The position numbers and the translations under genes were made by a program. Below, piece after piece: positions 1 through 8,527 of a stretch of 64,000 nt of DNA. The notes beneath the pieces are model-generated. The model ran no database searches. It had not been told where the DNA came from and saw nothing but the letters and a program-made list of their open reading frames with translations. How positions within the stretch are numbered: the first letter of the stretch is position 1; the number at the start of each line of letters is the position of its first letter. Source of the DNA: Segnochrobactrum spirostomi. GTDB taxonomy: Bacteria; Pseudomonadota; Alphaproteobacteria; Rhizobiales; Segnochrobactraceae. The DNA lies in the NCBI RefSeq assembly GCF_009600605.1, contig NZ_VWNA01000001.1, forward strand, positions 2,652,501 through 2,716,500. Direction: 5' to 3'.

Positions 1-672
1 GTGCAGCTTCCCGGCCTCGAGAAGCGCTATCCGATGCAGCTCTCGGGCGGCCAGCGCCAGCGCGTGGCGCTCGCCCGCGCGCTCGCCGTCGATCCGCAGG
101 TTCTCCTCCTCGACGAGCCGTTCGGCGCGCTCGACGCCAAGGTGCGCAAGGATCTGCGCCGTTGGCTGAAGGAGATCCACGCCCGCACCGGCCACACCAC
201 CCTGTTCGTCACCCACGATCAGGAAGAGGCGATGGAACTCGCCGACCGCATCGTGGTGATGCGGGCGGGCCAGATCGAGCAGGTCGGCACGCCGGACGAG
301 ATCTACGACAAGCCGGCGACGCCGTTCGTGTTCGACTTCATCGGCGAATCGATCCGCCTGCCGGTCACCGTCTCCCGCGGCGCGGTGCTGCTCGACGGCC
401 GGCCGATCCCGGTCGCGTTGCCGGGCATCGCCGACGGGGCGGGTGAGCTGTTCGCCCGGCCGAGCGACATCGCCATCGCCGCGAACGGGGCGGAAGGGGT
501 GCCGGCGCGCGTGGTCGCGGTGCGCCGCACCGCCGGCCACCGGCTGCTCGAGGCCGAGGTCGGCGCCGATTCCCACCGCGTCGAGTTCGCCATTCCGACC
601 ACGACCGACGTCGCGGTGGGCCAGCCGATCGGTCTCGTCCTCACCGCGACGCGGTTCTATCCGGCGGCCTGA
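1..672 (+). CDS. cysA: Sulfate/thiosulfate ABC transporter ATP-binding protein CysA, C-terminal part (5' end outside window)
   Basis: ATPase that energises sulfate/thiosulfate import at the inner membrane. The visible 223 residues hold the ABC signature LSGGQ (14-18), Walker B LLLDEP (35-40) and the H-loop histidine in VTHDQ (about 72), followed by a TOBE-like C-terminal region (about 120-223). The stretch after Walker B ([15 protein letters not shown]) is typical of CysA rather than of sugar importers. Walker A is missing only because the gene starts before base 1; the GTG at base 1 is an internal codon, not a start. Permease genes would be expected upstream, outside the window. Other CUT-type importer ATPases are the alternative, considered less likely. 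Confidence 0.85.
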   Translation: MQLPGLEKRYPMQLSGGQRQRVALARALAVDPQVLLLDEPFGALDAKVRKDLRRWLKEIHARTGHTTLFVTHDQEEAMELADRIVVMRAGQIEQVGTPDEIYDKPATPFVFDFIGESIRLPVTVSRGAVLLDGRPIPVALPGIADGAGELFARPSDIAIAANGAEGVPARVVAVRRTAGHRLLEAEVGADSHRVEFAIPTTTDVAVGQPIGLVLTATRFYPAA

Positions 673-685
673 TCGGGGCGCGTTT

Positions 686-1465
686 TCAGATGGCGGATTG
701 CGCCGGGACGGAGCGGTCGGTCACCGCGCCGGCCGGCTTCTCGCGTCCGCTCCAATGGTCGAGGAAGGCATCGAGCCAAGCCCTGACCGGGCCGTCGTAG
801 ACGAAGCGGTTCGCCACATGGGTCGCGCCCGGCTGGGCGCCGGGCGGCAGCACGCGCTGGCTCGCCGAATGGGCCCACCGGTTCATCATCGCGAAGGTGA
901 GCTCGGGGTGGAACTGAATGCCATAGGCGCAGGGCCCGACCTTCATCGCCTGGTTCGGGAACATCTCGCCCTCGGCGAGGAGTTCGGCCCCGGTCGGCAA
1001 CGCGAAGCCTTCGCTGTGCCAATGATAGACCTGGCGCGGCCAGTGGAACATCCGTTCGCCCGCGGCCGTCGGCCTCAGGGGATAATAGCCGATCTCGCCG
1101 CAGCCGTGGGCGTGGGGCGCCACCGTGGCACCGAGCTGGCGTGCCAGCATCTGGGCGCCGAGGCAGACGCCGAGGAACGGCACCTTCTCCTTCAGCGGCA
1201 CCGCGATCCAATCGATCTCCCGCCGGATGAAGTCGTCCGGGTCGTTGGCGCTCATCGGGCCGCCGAAGATGACGGCGCCGGCATAGCCGTCGAGCGAGGC
1301 GGGGAGGGGATCGCCGAGCGCGGGGCGGCGGATGTCGAGGCGAAAGCCGCGCGCCATCAGACCGAGGCCGATGCGGCCCGGGCTCGAACGCTCCTGATGC
1401 AGAACGATCAGGATGCGGTCCCGCGGCGCGCGCGGACCTTCCGGGAAAGACTGAGTCAAGAACAC
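686..1465 (-). CDS. Class I glutamine amidotransferase-like protein (GMP synthase-type GATase domain)
   Basis: Stand-alone class I glutamine amidotransferase of about 259 residues. It shows the nucleophile elbow FLGVCLGAQM (Cys101) and the His-Glu part of the triad in YGIQFHPELT (His186, Glu188), with the FGGP loop near residue 68. Such single-domain proteins hydrolyse glutamine or gamma-glutamyl compounds in the cytosol; the substrate cannot be read here. The start is uncertain: no ATG precedes the conserved ILIVLHQE strand, so GTG at 1465 was chosen; GTG at 1501 and TTG at 1459 are in frame and no clear ribosome binding site decides. It converges on the cysA fragment with 13 bases between the stops. 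Confidence 0.85.
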   Translation of the reverse strand: MFLTQSFPEGPRAPRDRILIVLHQERSSPGRIGLGLMARGFRLDIRRPALGDPLPASLDGYAGAVIFGGPMSANDPDDFIRREIDWIAVPLKEKVPFLGVCLGAQMLARQLGATVAPHAHGCGEIGYYPLRPTAAGERMFHWPRQVYHWHSEGFALPTGAELLAEGEMFPNQAMKVGPCAYGIQFHPELTFAMMNRWAHSASQRVLPPGAQPGATHVANRFVYDGPVRAWLDAFLDHWSGREKPAGAVTDRSVPAQSAI

Positions 1466-1569
1466 CGTGGCGGAATCCGGCTGGTGGAATCCTGGGAGCA
1501 CCGAGTCGATGCTATGAGGATAGGACCGGATTGTGGCAGCGCAACCCCGCCACGGGGAATTGCGCGCGA

Positions 1570-2058
1570 TCAGTGCCCTTCGCCGTCCGCCCCGCCGTGG
1601 TCTTCGCCCTCGTGGCGGTGGGCGACCTGCTTGCGCAGGGTGACGCGGTCGCGCGTCGAGACGCCGAGGAGTTCCGCGACGCGCCACACCGTGTTCTCCT
1701 CGAACTCGGTCGCGACGCCGTCGGCGAAGACGGCCTCCCACATCATCTCGACCACGTGGCGGCGGCCCTCGTCGTCGAGCGCGCGCTTGAGGACGGAGGT
1801 GAAGCCGTAGAGATCGACGGCCTCGTCGTCGGCGCGCTTCGCCTGCTCGACGAGCCGGTCGGTCTCCTCTTCGGTGAGGCCGTATTGCTTGGAGAGGACG
1901 CTGCGGATTCCCGTGCGCTCGCTCTCCTCGACGGTTCCGTCGACGCTGATGAGATGGACGAGGAGCGCCGCGACCGCGAGCCGATGGTCGTCGGGGGCGA
2001 AGGCGCGGTCCTGATCGGCCGTGATCTCGTGGAGGTAGTCGCGGATCGCCTTGAACAT
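1570..2058 (-). CDS. TerB family tellurite-resistance-like protein
   Basis: Predicted 162-residue, mostly helical cytosolic protein with a TerB-like domain (about residues 15-140). Acidic and hydrophobic heptads such as LLVHLISVDGTVEESE are typical of the family, which is thought to bind metal or act as an assembly module; no enzymatic role is established. The tail is rich in His, Glu and Gly (HRHEGEDHGG), which could bind metal. ATG at 2058 is preceded by a good CAGGAG site. It is followed on the same strand by the GATase gene after about 100 bases, so the two may be co-transcribed. There is no ter operon around it. Confidence 0.85.
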   Translation of the reverse strand: MFKAIRDYLHEITADQDRAFAPDDHRLAVAALLVHLISVDGTVEESERTGIRSVLSKQYGLTEEETDRLVEQAKRADDEAVDLYGFTSVLKRALDDEGRRHVVEMMWEAVFADGVATEFEENTVWRVAELLGVSTRDRVTLRKQVAHRHEGEDHGGADGEGH

Positions 2059-2239
2059 GGATACTCCTGGGCCCCGTAGGCCGCCGGGGCCTACAGAGCC
2101 GCCGGTAACGACGCAAACGCTCGGGAGTTCCTCTCGGTCCACCCCGATCATGGACCATGGAAAGTTCCCGGGCCGCGGTCAATCGTCACGGTGACGGCGG
2201 CCCGCTTCCCCGCAGGGCCGTGGCCGGCCGGCCACGGCG

Positions 2240-3553
2240 TCAGGCGTAGCGCCGGGCCGCCTCGACAGCGAGACCGAGGCCGACGGAGCCGAACGTATCA
2301 CCTTCGACCACGCGGGCCTCGGGAAGGGCGGCGAGGATCGCCGCGCGCACCGGCGCGAGCTTGGTCGAGCCGCCCGTGAGGAAGACCGCGTCGATCGCCT
2401 CCGCCGCGACGCCCGCCTGCGCGAGACAGGCCGAAACCTTGGCGCCGATGCGGACGGCGAGGTCCCCCGTGTGGCGGGCGAGGCCCGCACGGTCGAGCGC
2501 GGCCGAGAGGCCGGTCTCGACCCAGGCGAGCGGGATCGCCTGGGGTTCCTGCTCGGAGAGGCCGATCTTCGCGCCTTCGACCTCCATCGCGAGGGTGTGG
2601 CCGCGCTCCTCCTCGACGACGCGGATGAGCCGTTCGATCAGCCGCGGCTCGGCCGCCTCGCGGCGCACGGTGCGCAGCTCCGCGAGCAGCCCAGGCCGGT
2701 AGAGCCGGTTGATCGCCGACCAGGTGGCGAGATCGACATAATAGCCGCTCGGGATGTCGCGGCCCGGCCGGGTGGTCGCCGAGCGGTAGCCGAGGAGGGG
2801 CATGACAACGCCGAGGCTGAGGACGCGGTCCATGTCCGTGCCGCCGATGCGCACGCCCTCGTTGGCGAGGATGTCCTCGCCGCGCTCGGTCCGCCGGTGG
2901 CGCTCGGGGCTCAGGCGGACGATCGAGAAGTCCGACGTGCCGCCGCCGATGTCGGCGATGAGGGCGAGCTCTTCGGTCCCGACCTGCCGCTCGTAATCGA
3001 GCGCGGCGGCGATCGGCTCGTATTGGAACGAGATCTCCTTGAACCCGATCGAGCGGGCGATCTCGGCGAGCGTGTCCTCGGCCTTGCGATCGCCCTCCGC
3101 ATCGTCGTCGACGAAGAAGACGGGGCGGCCGTGCACGACGCGCTCGATCGGCCCGCCGGCGGCCCGCTCGCCGCGCGCCTTCACCTCGGCGAGATAATCC
3201 GCGATCACCGCCCGGAACGGCACGCGGCGGCGGCCGATCGGCGTCGCCTCGTCGATGAGGGCGCTGCCGAGCACGGATTTCAGGCTGCGCATGAGGCGGC
3301 CTTCCTCGCCGCCGACATAAGCGCCCATGGCTGCCCGGCCTATCTGCGGGGCCTCCGCGGGGGGATAGAACACCGCGCTCGGGATCGTCACCGCTTCGCC
3401 TTCGAGGGGTGCGAGCGCGACCGCCCCCTCGGCTCCGACGAGGCCGAGCGTCGTGTTCGATGTGCCGAAATCGAGGCCGCAGGCGTGAACATCGCCGTGA
3501 AGGCGGGCGCGCGGGGCGCCTCGACCGGCGGAAGCGTCGAGCAGGGTGGACAT
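2240..3553 (-). CDS. Hsp70 family protein (YegD-like), lacking the substrate-binding half
   Basis: 437-residue actin/Hsp70-fold ATPase. The N-terminal phosphate-1 motif GLDFGTSNTTLG (26-37), phosphate-2 motif ADIGGGTSDFS (200-210) and an adenosine motif FLTGGSTKL near the C-terminus (about 395-405) are all present. The chain ends shortly after the nucleotide-binding domain, so it lacks the beta-sandwich and lid of DnaK, as in E. coli YegD (similar length). The chaperone client is unknown. The start at ATG 3553 removes a poorly conserved arginine-rich upstream extension of the open frame. It is divergent from the CobW gene, with a 200-base shared promoter region. Confidence 0.88.
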   Translation of the reverse strand: MSTLLDASAGRGAPRARLHGDVHACGLDFGTSNTTLGLVGAEGAVALAPLEGEAVTIPSAVFYPPAEAPQIGRAAMGAYVGGEEGRLMRSLKSVLGSALIDEATPIGRRRVPFRAVIADYLAEVKARGERAAGGPIERVVHGRPVFFVDDDAEGDRKAEDTLAEIARSIGFKEISFQYEPIAAALDYERQVGTEELALIADIGGGTSDFSIVRLSPERHRRTERGEDILANEGVRIGGTDMDRVLSLGVVMPLLGYRSATTRPGRDIPSGYYVDLATWSAINRLYRPGLLAELRTVRREAAEPRLIERLIRVVEEERGHTLAMEVEGAKIGLSEQEPQAIPLAWVETGLSAALDRAGLARHTGDLAVRIGAKVSACLAQAGVAAEAIDAVFLTGGSTKLAPVRAAILAALPEARVVEGDTFGSVGLGLAVEAARRYA

Positions 3554-3753
3554 GAGCGATCTCCGAGGGGCCGCTTCGGTACAGGCTCGCGGCCGCCGGA
3601 TCAACCCTTCTGACGCCCCTCTTGGTCGGAGACAGCGCCTCTTGTCGTCCGCCGCTCTTTCGCCGCGCGGGTGCATTGATTATGTGAGGGCGACCTTCTC
3701 CCACCGGGCGCCCGGCGCGCCCGGCCCCCCGAATTGCCTGGAGGAACGACGCG

Positions 3754-4851
3754 ATGTCGGCCACCGCTTCCCCGTCCGCAGCTCCCACGTCGGCTGCCGC
3801 GCCCGCCCGCATTCCGGTGACCGTGCTCACCGGCTTCCTCGGCGCCGGCAAGACGACGCTCCTCAACCGCATCCTCACCGAGGACCACGGCAAGCGCTAT
3901 GCCGTGATCGTCAACGAGTTCGGCGAGATCGGCATCGACGCGGAGCTGCTCGTCGATACCGACGAAGAAGTGTTCGAGATGAACAACGGCTGCATCTGTT
4001 GCACCGTGCGCGGCGACCTCATCCGCACCGTCGAGAACCTCCTGAAGCGGCGCGGCAGCTTCGACGCGATCCTGGTCGAGACCACCGGCCTCGCCGATCC
4101 CGCCCCCGTCGCCCAGACCTTCTTCATGGACGAGACGGTGCGTGCCGCCGCCGCGCTCGATTCGGTCGTCGCCGTCGCCGACGCCAAGCACCTCGCCCTG
4201 CGCCTGGGCGACACCGCGGAAGCGGCCGGCCAGATCGCCTTCGCCGACATCGTGGTGCTCAACAAGTCTGACCTCGTGACCCCGGACGAACTCGCCGCCG
4301 TCGAGGCGCGCATCCGCGCCATCAACCCGTTCGCCACCATCCACCGCACCGAGCGCTGCGCCCTTCCGCTCGGCTCGGTGCTCGACCGCGGCTCGTTCGA
4401 TCTCGACCGCATCCTGAGCCTCGATCCCGAATTCCTGGAGATCGACGAGCACGATCACGACCATGCCTGCGGGCCGGATTGCGATCACGATCATCACCAT
4501 CACGGCCACGATCACCACCACCACCATCACCACGACCACATCGAGGAGGCGGGTATCTCGTCGGTGTCGCTCGCGGGCGGCGCGCTCGATCCGGACCGCT
4601 TCTTCCGCTGGATCCAGGACACCACCCAGAAGGACGGCCCCAACATCCTGCGCCTCAAGGGCATCATCGCCTTCCGCGACGATCCCCAGCGTTACGTGAT
4701 CCAGGGCGTCCACATGATCATCGAGGGCGACCACCAGCGCGATTGGCGCGAGGGCGAGACGCGGCAGAGCCGGCTCGTCTTCATCGGCCGCGATCTCGAC
4801 CGCCAGAAGCTCGAGGCGGGTTTCGCCGCCTGCGCCGCGCAGCAGAACTGA
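3754..4851 (+). CDS. CobW-family G3E GTPase with histidine-rich metal-binding loop (probable zinc metallochaperone)
   Basis: 365-residue cytosolic GTPase. Walker [10 protein letters not shown] (27-35), the metal-binding CICC motif (80-83), ETTGLADP (109-116) and the guanine-specificity motif NKSD (170-173) are intact, and a CobW C-terminal domain follows from about residue 270. Between them (about 228-266) lies a dense His/Asp stretch that also contains two cysteines. The COG0523 family delivers zinc or other metals to client proteins, and the His loop favours zinc or nickel. A true cobalamin CobW is less likely because no cob genes are near. The ATG follows GGAGGAAC closely. The WD40 gene starts 7 bases after the stop, so they form an operon. 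Confidence 0.92.
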   Translation: MSATASPSAAPTSAAAPARIPVTVLTGFLGAGKTTLLNRILTEDHGKRYAVIVNEFGEIGIDAELLVDTDEEVFEMNNGCICCTVRGDLIRTVENLLKRRGSFDAILVETTGLADPAPVAQTFFMDETVRAAAALDSVVAVADAKHLALRLGDTAEAAGQIAFADIVVLNKSDLVTPDELAAVEARIRAINPFATIHRTERCALPLGSVLDRGSFDLDRILSLDPEFLEIDEHDHDHACGPDCDHDHHHHGHDHHHHHHHDHIEEAGISSVSLAGGALDPDRFFRWIQDTTQKDGPNILRLKGIIAFRDDPQRYVIQGVHMIIEGDHQRDWREGETRQSRLVFIGRDLDRQKLEAGFAACAAQQN

Positions 4852-4858
4852 GGCGGCC

Positions 4859-5833
4859 GTGCCGGATCTCGTCCAGGACGCCCTCGAGGGCTTCGTCGTC
4901 ACCGCCGCGTTCGCCGGCAACACCCCCGTCTTCGCCCTCGGCGACGGCACCGTGCGCTTCGGCAGCGGCGCCGCCCAGCGCGCCGTCTCGGTCCACAAGG
5001 GGGCGATCCTGGTCGCCCGCCCGGACGGCGCCGGCGCCATCCTGACCGCCGGCGACGACGGCCGGGTCTGCCGCGTCACCCCGGACGGGGCGGTGACCGA
5101 GATCGCGGCGCGCCCGCGCAAATGGATCGACCGCCTCGCGGTCGGTCCCGGCGGGGCGATCGCCTTCGCCTCGGGGCGCACTGCCTGGGTGCGCTTCCCG
5201 GACGGCAAGGAGAAGACGTTCGAGCACGCCCGCGCGATCGGCGGCGTCGCCTTCGCGCCGAAGGGCATGCGCCTCGCCGCCTCCCGCTATGACGGCGTGA
5301 CGCTGTGGTGGCCGAGCGCCGAGGGCGCCCCCCAGGATCTCGTCTGGAAGGGCATGCACCTCGACGTCACCTTCTCGCCGGACGGCCGCTATGTCGTCAC
5401 CACCATGCAGGAGAACGCCCTGCACGGCTGGCGGCTCGCCGACGGCAAGCACATGCGGATGACCGGTTATCCGTCCAAGGTGCGGATGGTCTCGTGGTCG
5501 GCGAAGGGGCGCTATCTCGCCACCGCCGGCGCCCAGGCCGCCGTGGTGTGGCCGTTCCATTTCAAGGACGGCCCGATGGGCCGCGCGCCGCTCGAACTCG
5601 GCTTCCGTAGCGGGCTCGTCACGGCGGTCGCGTGCCATCCGACCGACGAGGTCGCGGTGATCGGCTATTCCGACGGCGCCGTCCTCGCCTCCCGCTTCGC
5701 CGACGACGCCCGCGTCTCCCTGCGCGAGCCCGACGGGGCGGCGATCTCGGCGCTGAGCTGGGACGCCTCCGGCGCCCGCATCGCCTTCGGCACCGAGACC
5801 GGCCCGGCGGGCGTCATCGACATCTCGGAGTGA
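4859..5833 (+). CDS. WD40 repeat protein, operon partner of the CobW GTPase
   Basis: 324-residue protein that reads as a beta-propeller with about six to seven WD-like blades. Recurrent units such as VTFSPDGRYVVTT, VRMVSWSAKGRYLATAG and ISALSWDASGARIAFG are visible. No signal peptide is evident, so it is probably cytosolic. GTG at 4859 was taken as the start because it lies 7 bases after the upstream stop. A WD40 protein paired with a COG0523 GTPase is a recurring alphaproteobacterial arrangement, which suggests a scaffold or client-recruitment role in metal delivery; that role is inference. No catalytic motif was seen. Confidence 0.88.
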   Translation: MPDLVQDALEGFVVTAAFAGNTPVFALGDGTVRFGSGAAQRAVSVHKGAILVARPDGAGAILTAGDDGRVCRVTPDGAVTEIAARPRKWIDRLAVGPGGAIAFASGRTAWVRFPDGKEKTFEHARAIGGVAFAPKGMRLAASRYDGVTLWWPSAEGAPQDLVWKGMHLDVTFSPDGRYVVTTMQENALHGWRLADGKHMRMTGYPSKVRMVSWSAKGRYLATAGAQAAVVWPFHFKDGPMGRAPLELGFRSGLVTAVACHPTDEVAVIGYSDGAVLASRFADDARVSLREPDGAAISALSWDASGARIAFGTETGPAGVIDISE

Positions 5834-6144
5834 GGGGCGGCCCGACCGGTCCTCTCTGTTGGTGTCTTGGCGACCCCTCTCTCACATTTGTTTCCTTCTC
5901 CCCGCATGCGGGGAGAAGGTGGCCCGACAGGGCCGGATGAGGGGTCTTCGGCGGCTCGGATTCTTGTGCTAAATATCTGATATATAATTTTATTCTCCCC
6001 TCATCCGCCCCTTCGGGGCACCTTCTCCCCGAGGGGGAGAAGGGTCGGACGGCGAGGATAGGGACAGAGGCGTACCCCGCCTTGGACCCTGCCGAAAAGT
6101 GCGGTAGCCTTTCGCTATCTGGGGCGGCCGATCCGGGAAGGCTC
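5834..6144. repeat. Intergenic palindromic repeats, family A, two facing copies (5894-5944 and 5997-6043)
   Basis: The 311-base spacer has no gene. Copy one holds a perfect 26-base palindrome (CCTTCTCCCC, six bases, GGGGAGAAGG) at 5894-5919 followed by GGCCGGATGAGGGG; copy two is the same element in reverse orientation, beginning CCCCTCATCCG at 5997. Between them is an AT-rich stretch (about 5965-5990). The arrangement resembles the short palindromic intergenic elements common in Rhizobiales and could form stem-loops that end the WD40 transcript. A third, isolated copy of the core lies at 16022-16044. Confidence 0.8.
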
Positions 6145-6648
6145 ATGATCCACCGCACCCTCGCGATCATCCTTGCGCTCCTCGTCGGTGCCGCGTTCGC
6201 GCAGGTGCCGGAGTTCGGGCAGCAATATCGCCAGCGGCTCGGCGGGGCGATCGGCGAGCTTCAGGCCATCATCGCCGGCTTCGACCAGGACGCGAAGGCG
6301 CACGGCCTCGACCGGCAGGCGGCGCTCGCCCGGCTGCGGCAGAATCAGGATCTCGTGGTCCAGGATCAGGCCGTGCGCATGGCCGGCATCGCCGCGCGGC
6401 TCGACAAGCTCGAAGCCCAGGACGAGGCCTACCGCACCGCCGGTCCGTTCGGCCGGCTTGTCGCCATCCTCGACAATTACGATCCGACGCTGGTCGAGGG
6501 CACGCTCGCGAGCTACGAGCCGGCGATCCCGACGACGCTCGAGGGCGCCGTGACCGCCGGCGCCGGCTTCTTCGCGACGCTGATCGTGCTCTCGCTCGGC
6601 GGCCAGACCTTCGCGCTCGTCTTCCGCCGGCGTCGCCGAACCGCCTGA
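6145..6648 (+). CDS. DUF2937 family membrane protein
   Basis: 167 residues, with an N-terminal hydrophobic segment (about 3-20, signal anchor or cleavable signal), a helical, probably periplasmic middle that includes a conserved EFGQQYRQRLGG stretch, and a C-terminal transmembrane helix (about 138-158) followed by a positive tail RRRRRTA. This two-end-anchored layout is that of DUF2937, a proteobacterial family of unknown function. ATG 6145 was preferred to the upstream ATG 6082 because the hydrophobic segment starts there and GGGAAGG lies just before it. It stands alone between a repeat-bearing spacer and the convergent zur gene. Confidence 0.8.
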   Translation: MIHRTLAIILALLVGAAFAQVPEFGQQYRQRLGGAIGELQAIIAGFDQDAKAHGLDRQAALARLRQNQDLVVQDQAVRMAGIAARLDKLEAQDEAYRTAGPFGRLVAILDNYDPTLVEGTLASYEPAIPTTLEGAVTAGAGFFATLIVLSLGGQTFALVFRRRRRTA

Positions 6649-6737
6649 CACGCAAGCAGTTGTCCTACGGTCGGGCGCTCAACGAGCCTTTGCAGTATTA
6701 TGGATTTCCGAATGGCGGCCAGCCCGGCCGGCAGACA

Positions 6738-7421
6738 TCAAGCGACCGCTTGGGTCTCGGTCTTCTTCGCCGCCGCGCAATGGCGGCAGAGGCCGGTCAC
6801 CTCGATCGCGGCCGATTGCGGCACGAACCCGGTGCCAGCGGTGAGCCGCGTGAGGTCGATGCCGACGGCGGCGGCGGCGAGCTCGCCGACCTGGCCGCAC
6901 GAGTCGCAGATCATGAAGACGAGCGGGTTCGTCTCGCCGTGGGTGCCGGCGCAGGCGACGAACGCGTTGAGCCGCTCGATGCGGTGGACGAGTCCCTGCT
7001 CGGTGAGGAAGGCGAGCGCGCGGTAGACCGAGATCGGGGCTGGCGGCGGCCCGTTCGCGCTCAGGGCCTCGATGATCTCGTAGGCGCCGATCGGCTTGTG
7101 GCTGCGGGCGAGGGCGTCGAGCACCGCGCGGCGCTGGGTCGTCAGGCGGGCGCCGCTGTCGCGGCAGCGCGCCTCGGCGCGTTCGACCAGCGCGTCGGCG
7201 CAGGCGCCGTGGTCGTGACCCGGCGCCGGAAACGCGGCGTGGTCGCGATCCGCGTCGCCATGTCCCGCGTGATCGTGCCCCGCGTGATCGTGTCCCGCGT
7301 GATCGTGACCGGCATGGTCGTGATCGCCGTGACGATGCGCGGACGACACGGGCGCGCCGCCGCTCTCGCTCGGCGCGAAGACCGGTCCATTCTCACCCTT
7401 CGAGATGCATCGTTCCGTCAT
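6738..7421 (-). CDS. zur: Fur-family zinc uptake regulator Zur with a histidine-rich N-terminal extension
   Basis: 227-residue zinc-responsive repressor. A Fur-type winged helix spans about 80-155, and structural zinc cysteines form two pairs, CDSC (172-175) and CRHC (212-215). The regulatory pocket residues in GTHGETNPLVF fit Zur. Unlike typical Zur proteins of about 140-170 residues, it has about 70 extra N-terminal residues dominated by His-Asp-His-Ala-Gly repeats (29-72). ATG 7421 is the only ATG before this extension; no strong ribosome binding site precedes it, so the start is moderately secure. No znuABC genes are in the window. Likely targets nearby are the CobW/WD40 pair, but no convincing operator was seen. 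Confidence 0.88.
   Translation of the reverse strand: MTERCISKGENGPVFAPSESGGAPVSSAHRHGDHDHAGHDHAGHDHAGHDHAGHGDADRDHAAFPAPGHDHGACADALVERAEARCRDSGARLTTQRRAVLDALARSHKPIGAYEIIEALSANGPPPAPISVYRALAFLTEQGLVHRIERLNAFVACAGTHGETNPLVFMICDSCGQVGELAAAAVGIDLTRLTAGTGFVPQSAAIEVTGLCRHCAAAKKTETQAVA
7261..7320. repeat. In-frame 15-base tandem repeat inside zur
   Basis: Four consecutive 15-base units of the form TGTCCCGCGTGATCG (plus strand), the last one degenerate, encode the repeated His-Asp-His-Ala-Gly block of the Zur extension. The unit is a multiple of three, so copy-number change would lengthen or shorten the metal-binding tail without breaking the frame. Confidence 0.85.
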
Positions 7422-7680
7422 GTCGGCAGGATAGCACGGCTCGTGTAGAAAGTCCGTCGGCGCGGCTCCGACCCCGCATATGGCGGTCGGGCCTGCGGAA
7501 TTCCAGCGCCGCCCGGTTCGCGACGGTTCGCGGCCGGCGGCGTCGATCTCGCACTTGCGAGGCCGCGTCACACGGGCTTTGATCCGTCGGGGCTGCGGCG
7601 CCGGGCCAGCGGGCCCGTCGGACGAACGCTATGCCACCTCCGGCCGGACATCCCGTCCGCCGAAAGCCAAGGAATCGCTC

Positions 7681-8463
7681 ATGTCGCTCAAGGGAAAGAC
7701 CGCCGTCATCACCGGCTCGACGTCGGGCATCGGCCTCGGCATCGCCAAGTCGCTCGCCGCCGAGGGCGTCAACGTCGTCATCAACGGCTTCGGCGACAAG
7801 GACGCCATCGAGGCGGAGCGCGCGGGCCTGGAGACGACCTACGGCGTGAAGGCGGCCTATGACGGCGCCGACATGACGAAGGCGGACGAAATCGCGGCGA
7901 TGATCGCCAACGCCGAGAAGACCTTCGGCGCCGTGGACATCCTCGTCAACAATGCCGGCATCCAGTTCGTCTGCCCGGTCGAGGAGTTCCCGATCGAGAA
8001 GTGGAACGCGATCATCGCGATCGATCTGTCCTCGGCGTTCCATGCCATCCGCGCCGCCGTGCCGGGCATGAAGGCGCGCAAGTGGGGCCGCATCATCAAC
8101 ACGGCCTCCGCCCACGCCCTCGTCGCCTCGCCGTTCAAGTCGGCCTACGTCTCGGCGAAGCACGGCATCGCCGGCCTCACCAAGACGGTCGCGCTCGAGA
8201 CCGGCACTTTCGGCATCACCGTCAACGCGGTCTGCCCGGGCTACGTCTGGACGCCGCTCGTCGAGAAGCAGATCCCCGACCAGGCCAAGGCCCGCGGGAT
8301 CAGCGAGGACGAGGCGAAGAAGATCCTGGTGGCCGCCCAGGCGACCAAGGAGTTCGTCACCATCGAGCAGGTGGCGGCGCTGGTGACCTTCCTCGCCCAG
8401 CCGATCTCCGCCTCGATCACCGGCGCGATCATCCCGATCGACGGCGGCTGGACCGCCGAATAA
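7681..8463 (+). CDS. bdhA: D-3-hydroxybutyrate dehydrogenase
   Basis: NAD-dependent oxidation of (R)-3-hydroxybutyrate to acetoacetate, the first step in using PHB monomers. 260 residues, classic short-chain dehydrogenase: nucleotide motif TGSTSGIG (11-18), NNAG (90-93), catalytic Ser143, Tyr156 and Lys160 (SAYVSAK). The sequence around NNAGIQFVCPVEEFP and the full length match 3-hydroxybutyrate dehydrogenases better than FabG or PhaB. ATG 7681 follows AAGGAA. It lies far from phaA/phaB (41.9 kb) but belongs to the same PHB cycle. The spacer to the downstream EamA gene is 64 bases. Confidence 0.92.
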   Translation: MSLKGKTAVITGSTSGIGLGIAKSLAAEGVNVVINGFGDKDAIEAERAGLETTYGVKAAYDGADMTKADEIAAMIANAEKTFGAVDILVNNAGIQFVCPVEEFPIEKWNAIIAIDLSSAFHAIRAAVPGMKARKWGRIINTASAHALVASPFKSAYVSAKHGIAGLTKTVALETGTFGITVNAVCPGYVWTPLVEKQIPDQAKARGISEDEAKKILVAAQATKEFVTIEQVAALVTFLAQPISASITGAIIPIDGGWTAE

Positions 8464-8527
8464 TCGTCGCTCCCCAGGCCGGCGTGGCAACCCCGCGCCG
8501 GCCCCTCCTTCTCCGGACACGCACCAG

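Noticed and set aside
3668-3690. Possible Zur operator before the CobW gene
   Set aside because: TGCATTGATTATGTGA is AT-richer than its surroundings but has no convincing dyad symmetry.
7261-7320. Tandem repeat considered as a CRISPR-like array
   Set aside because: Units are 15 bases, contiguous without spacers, in frame and coding for the His-rich tail of Zur.
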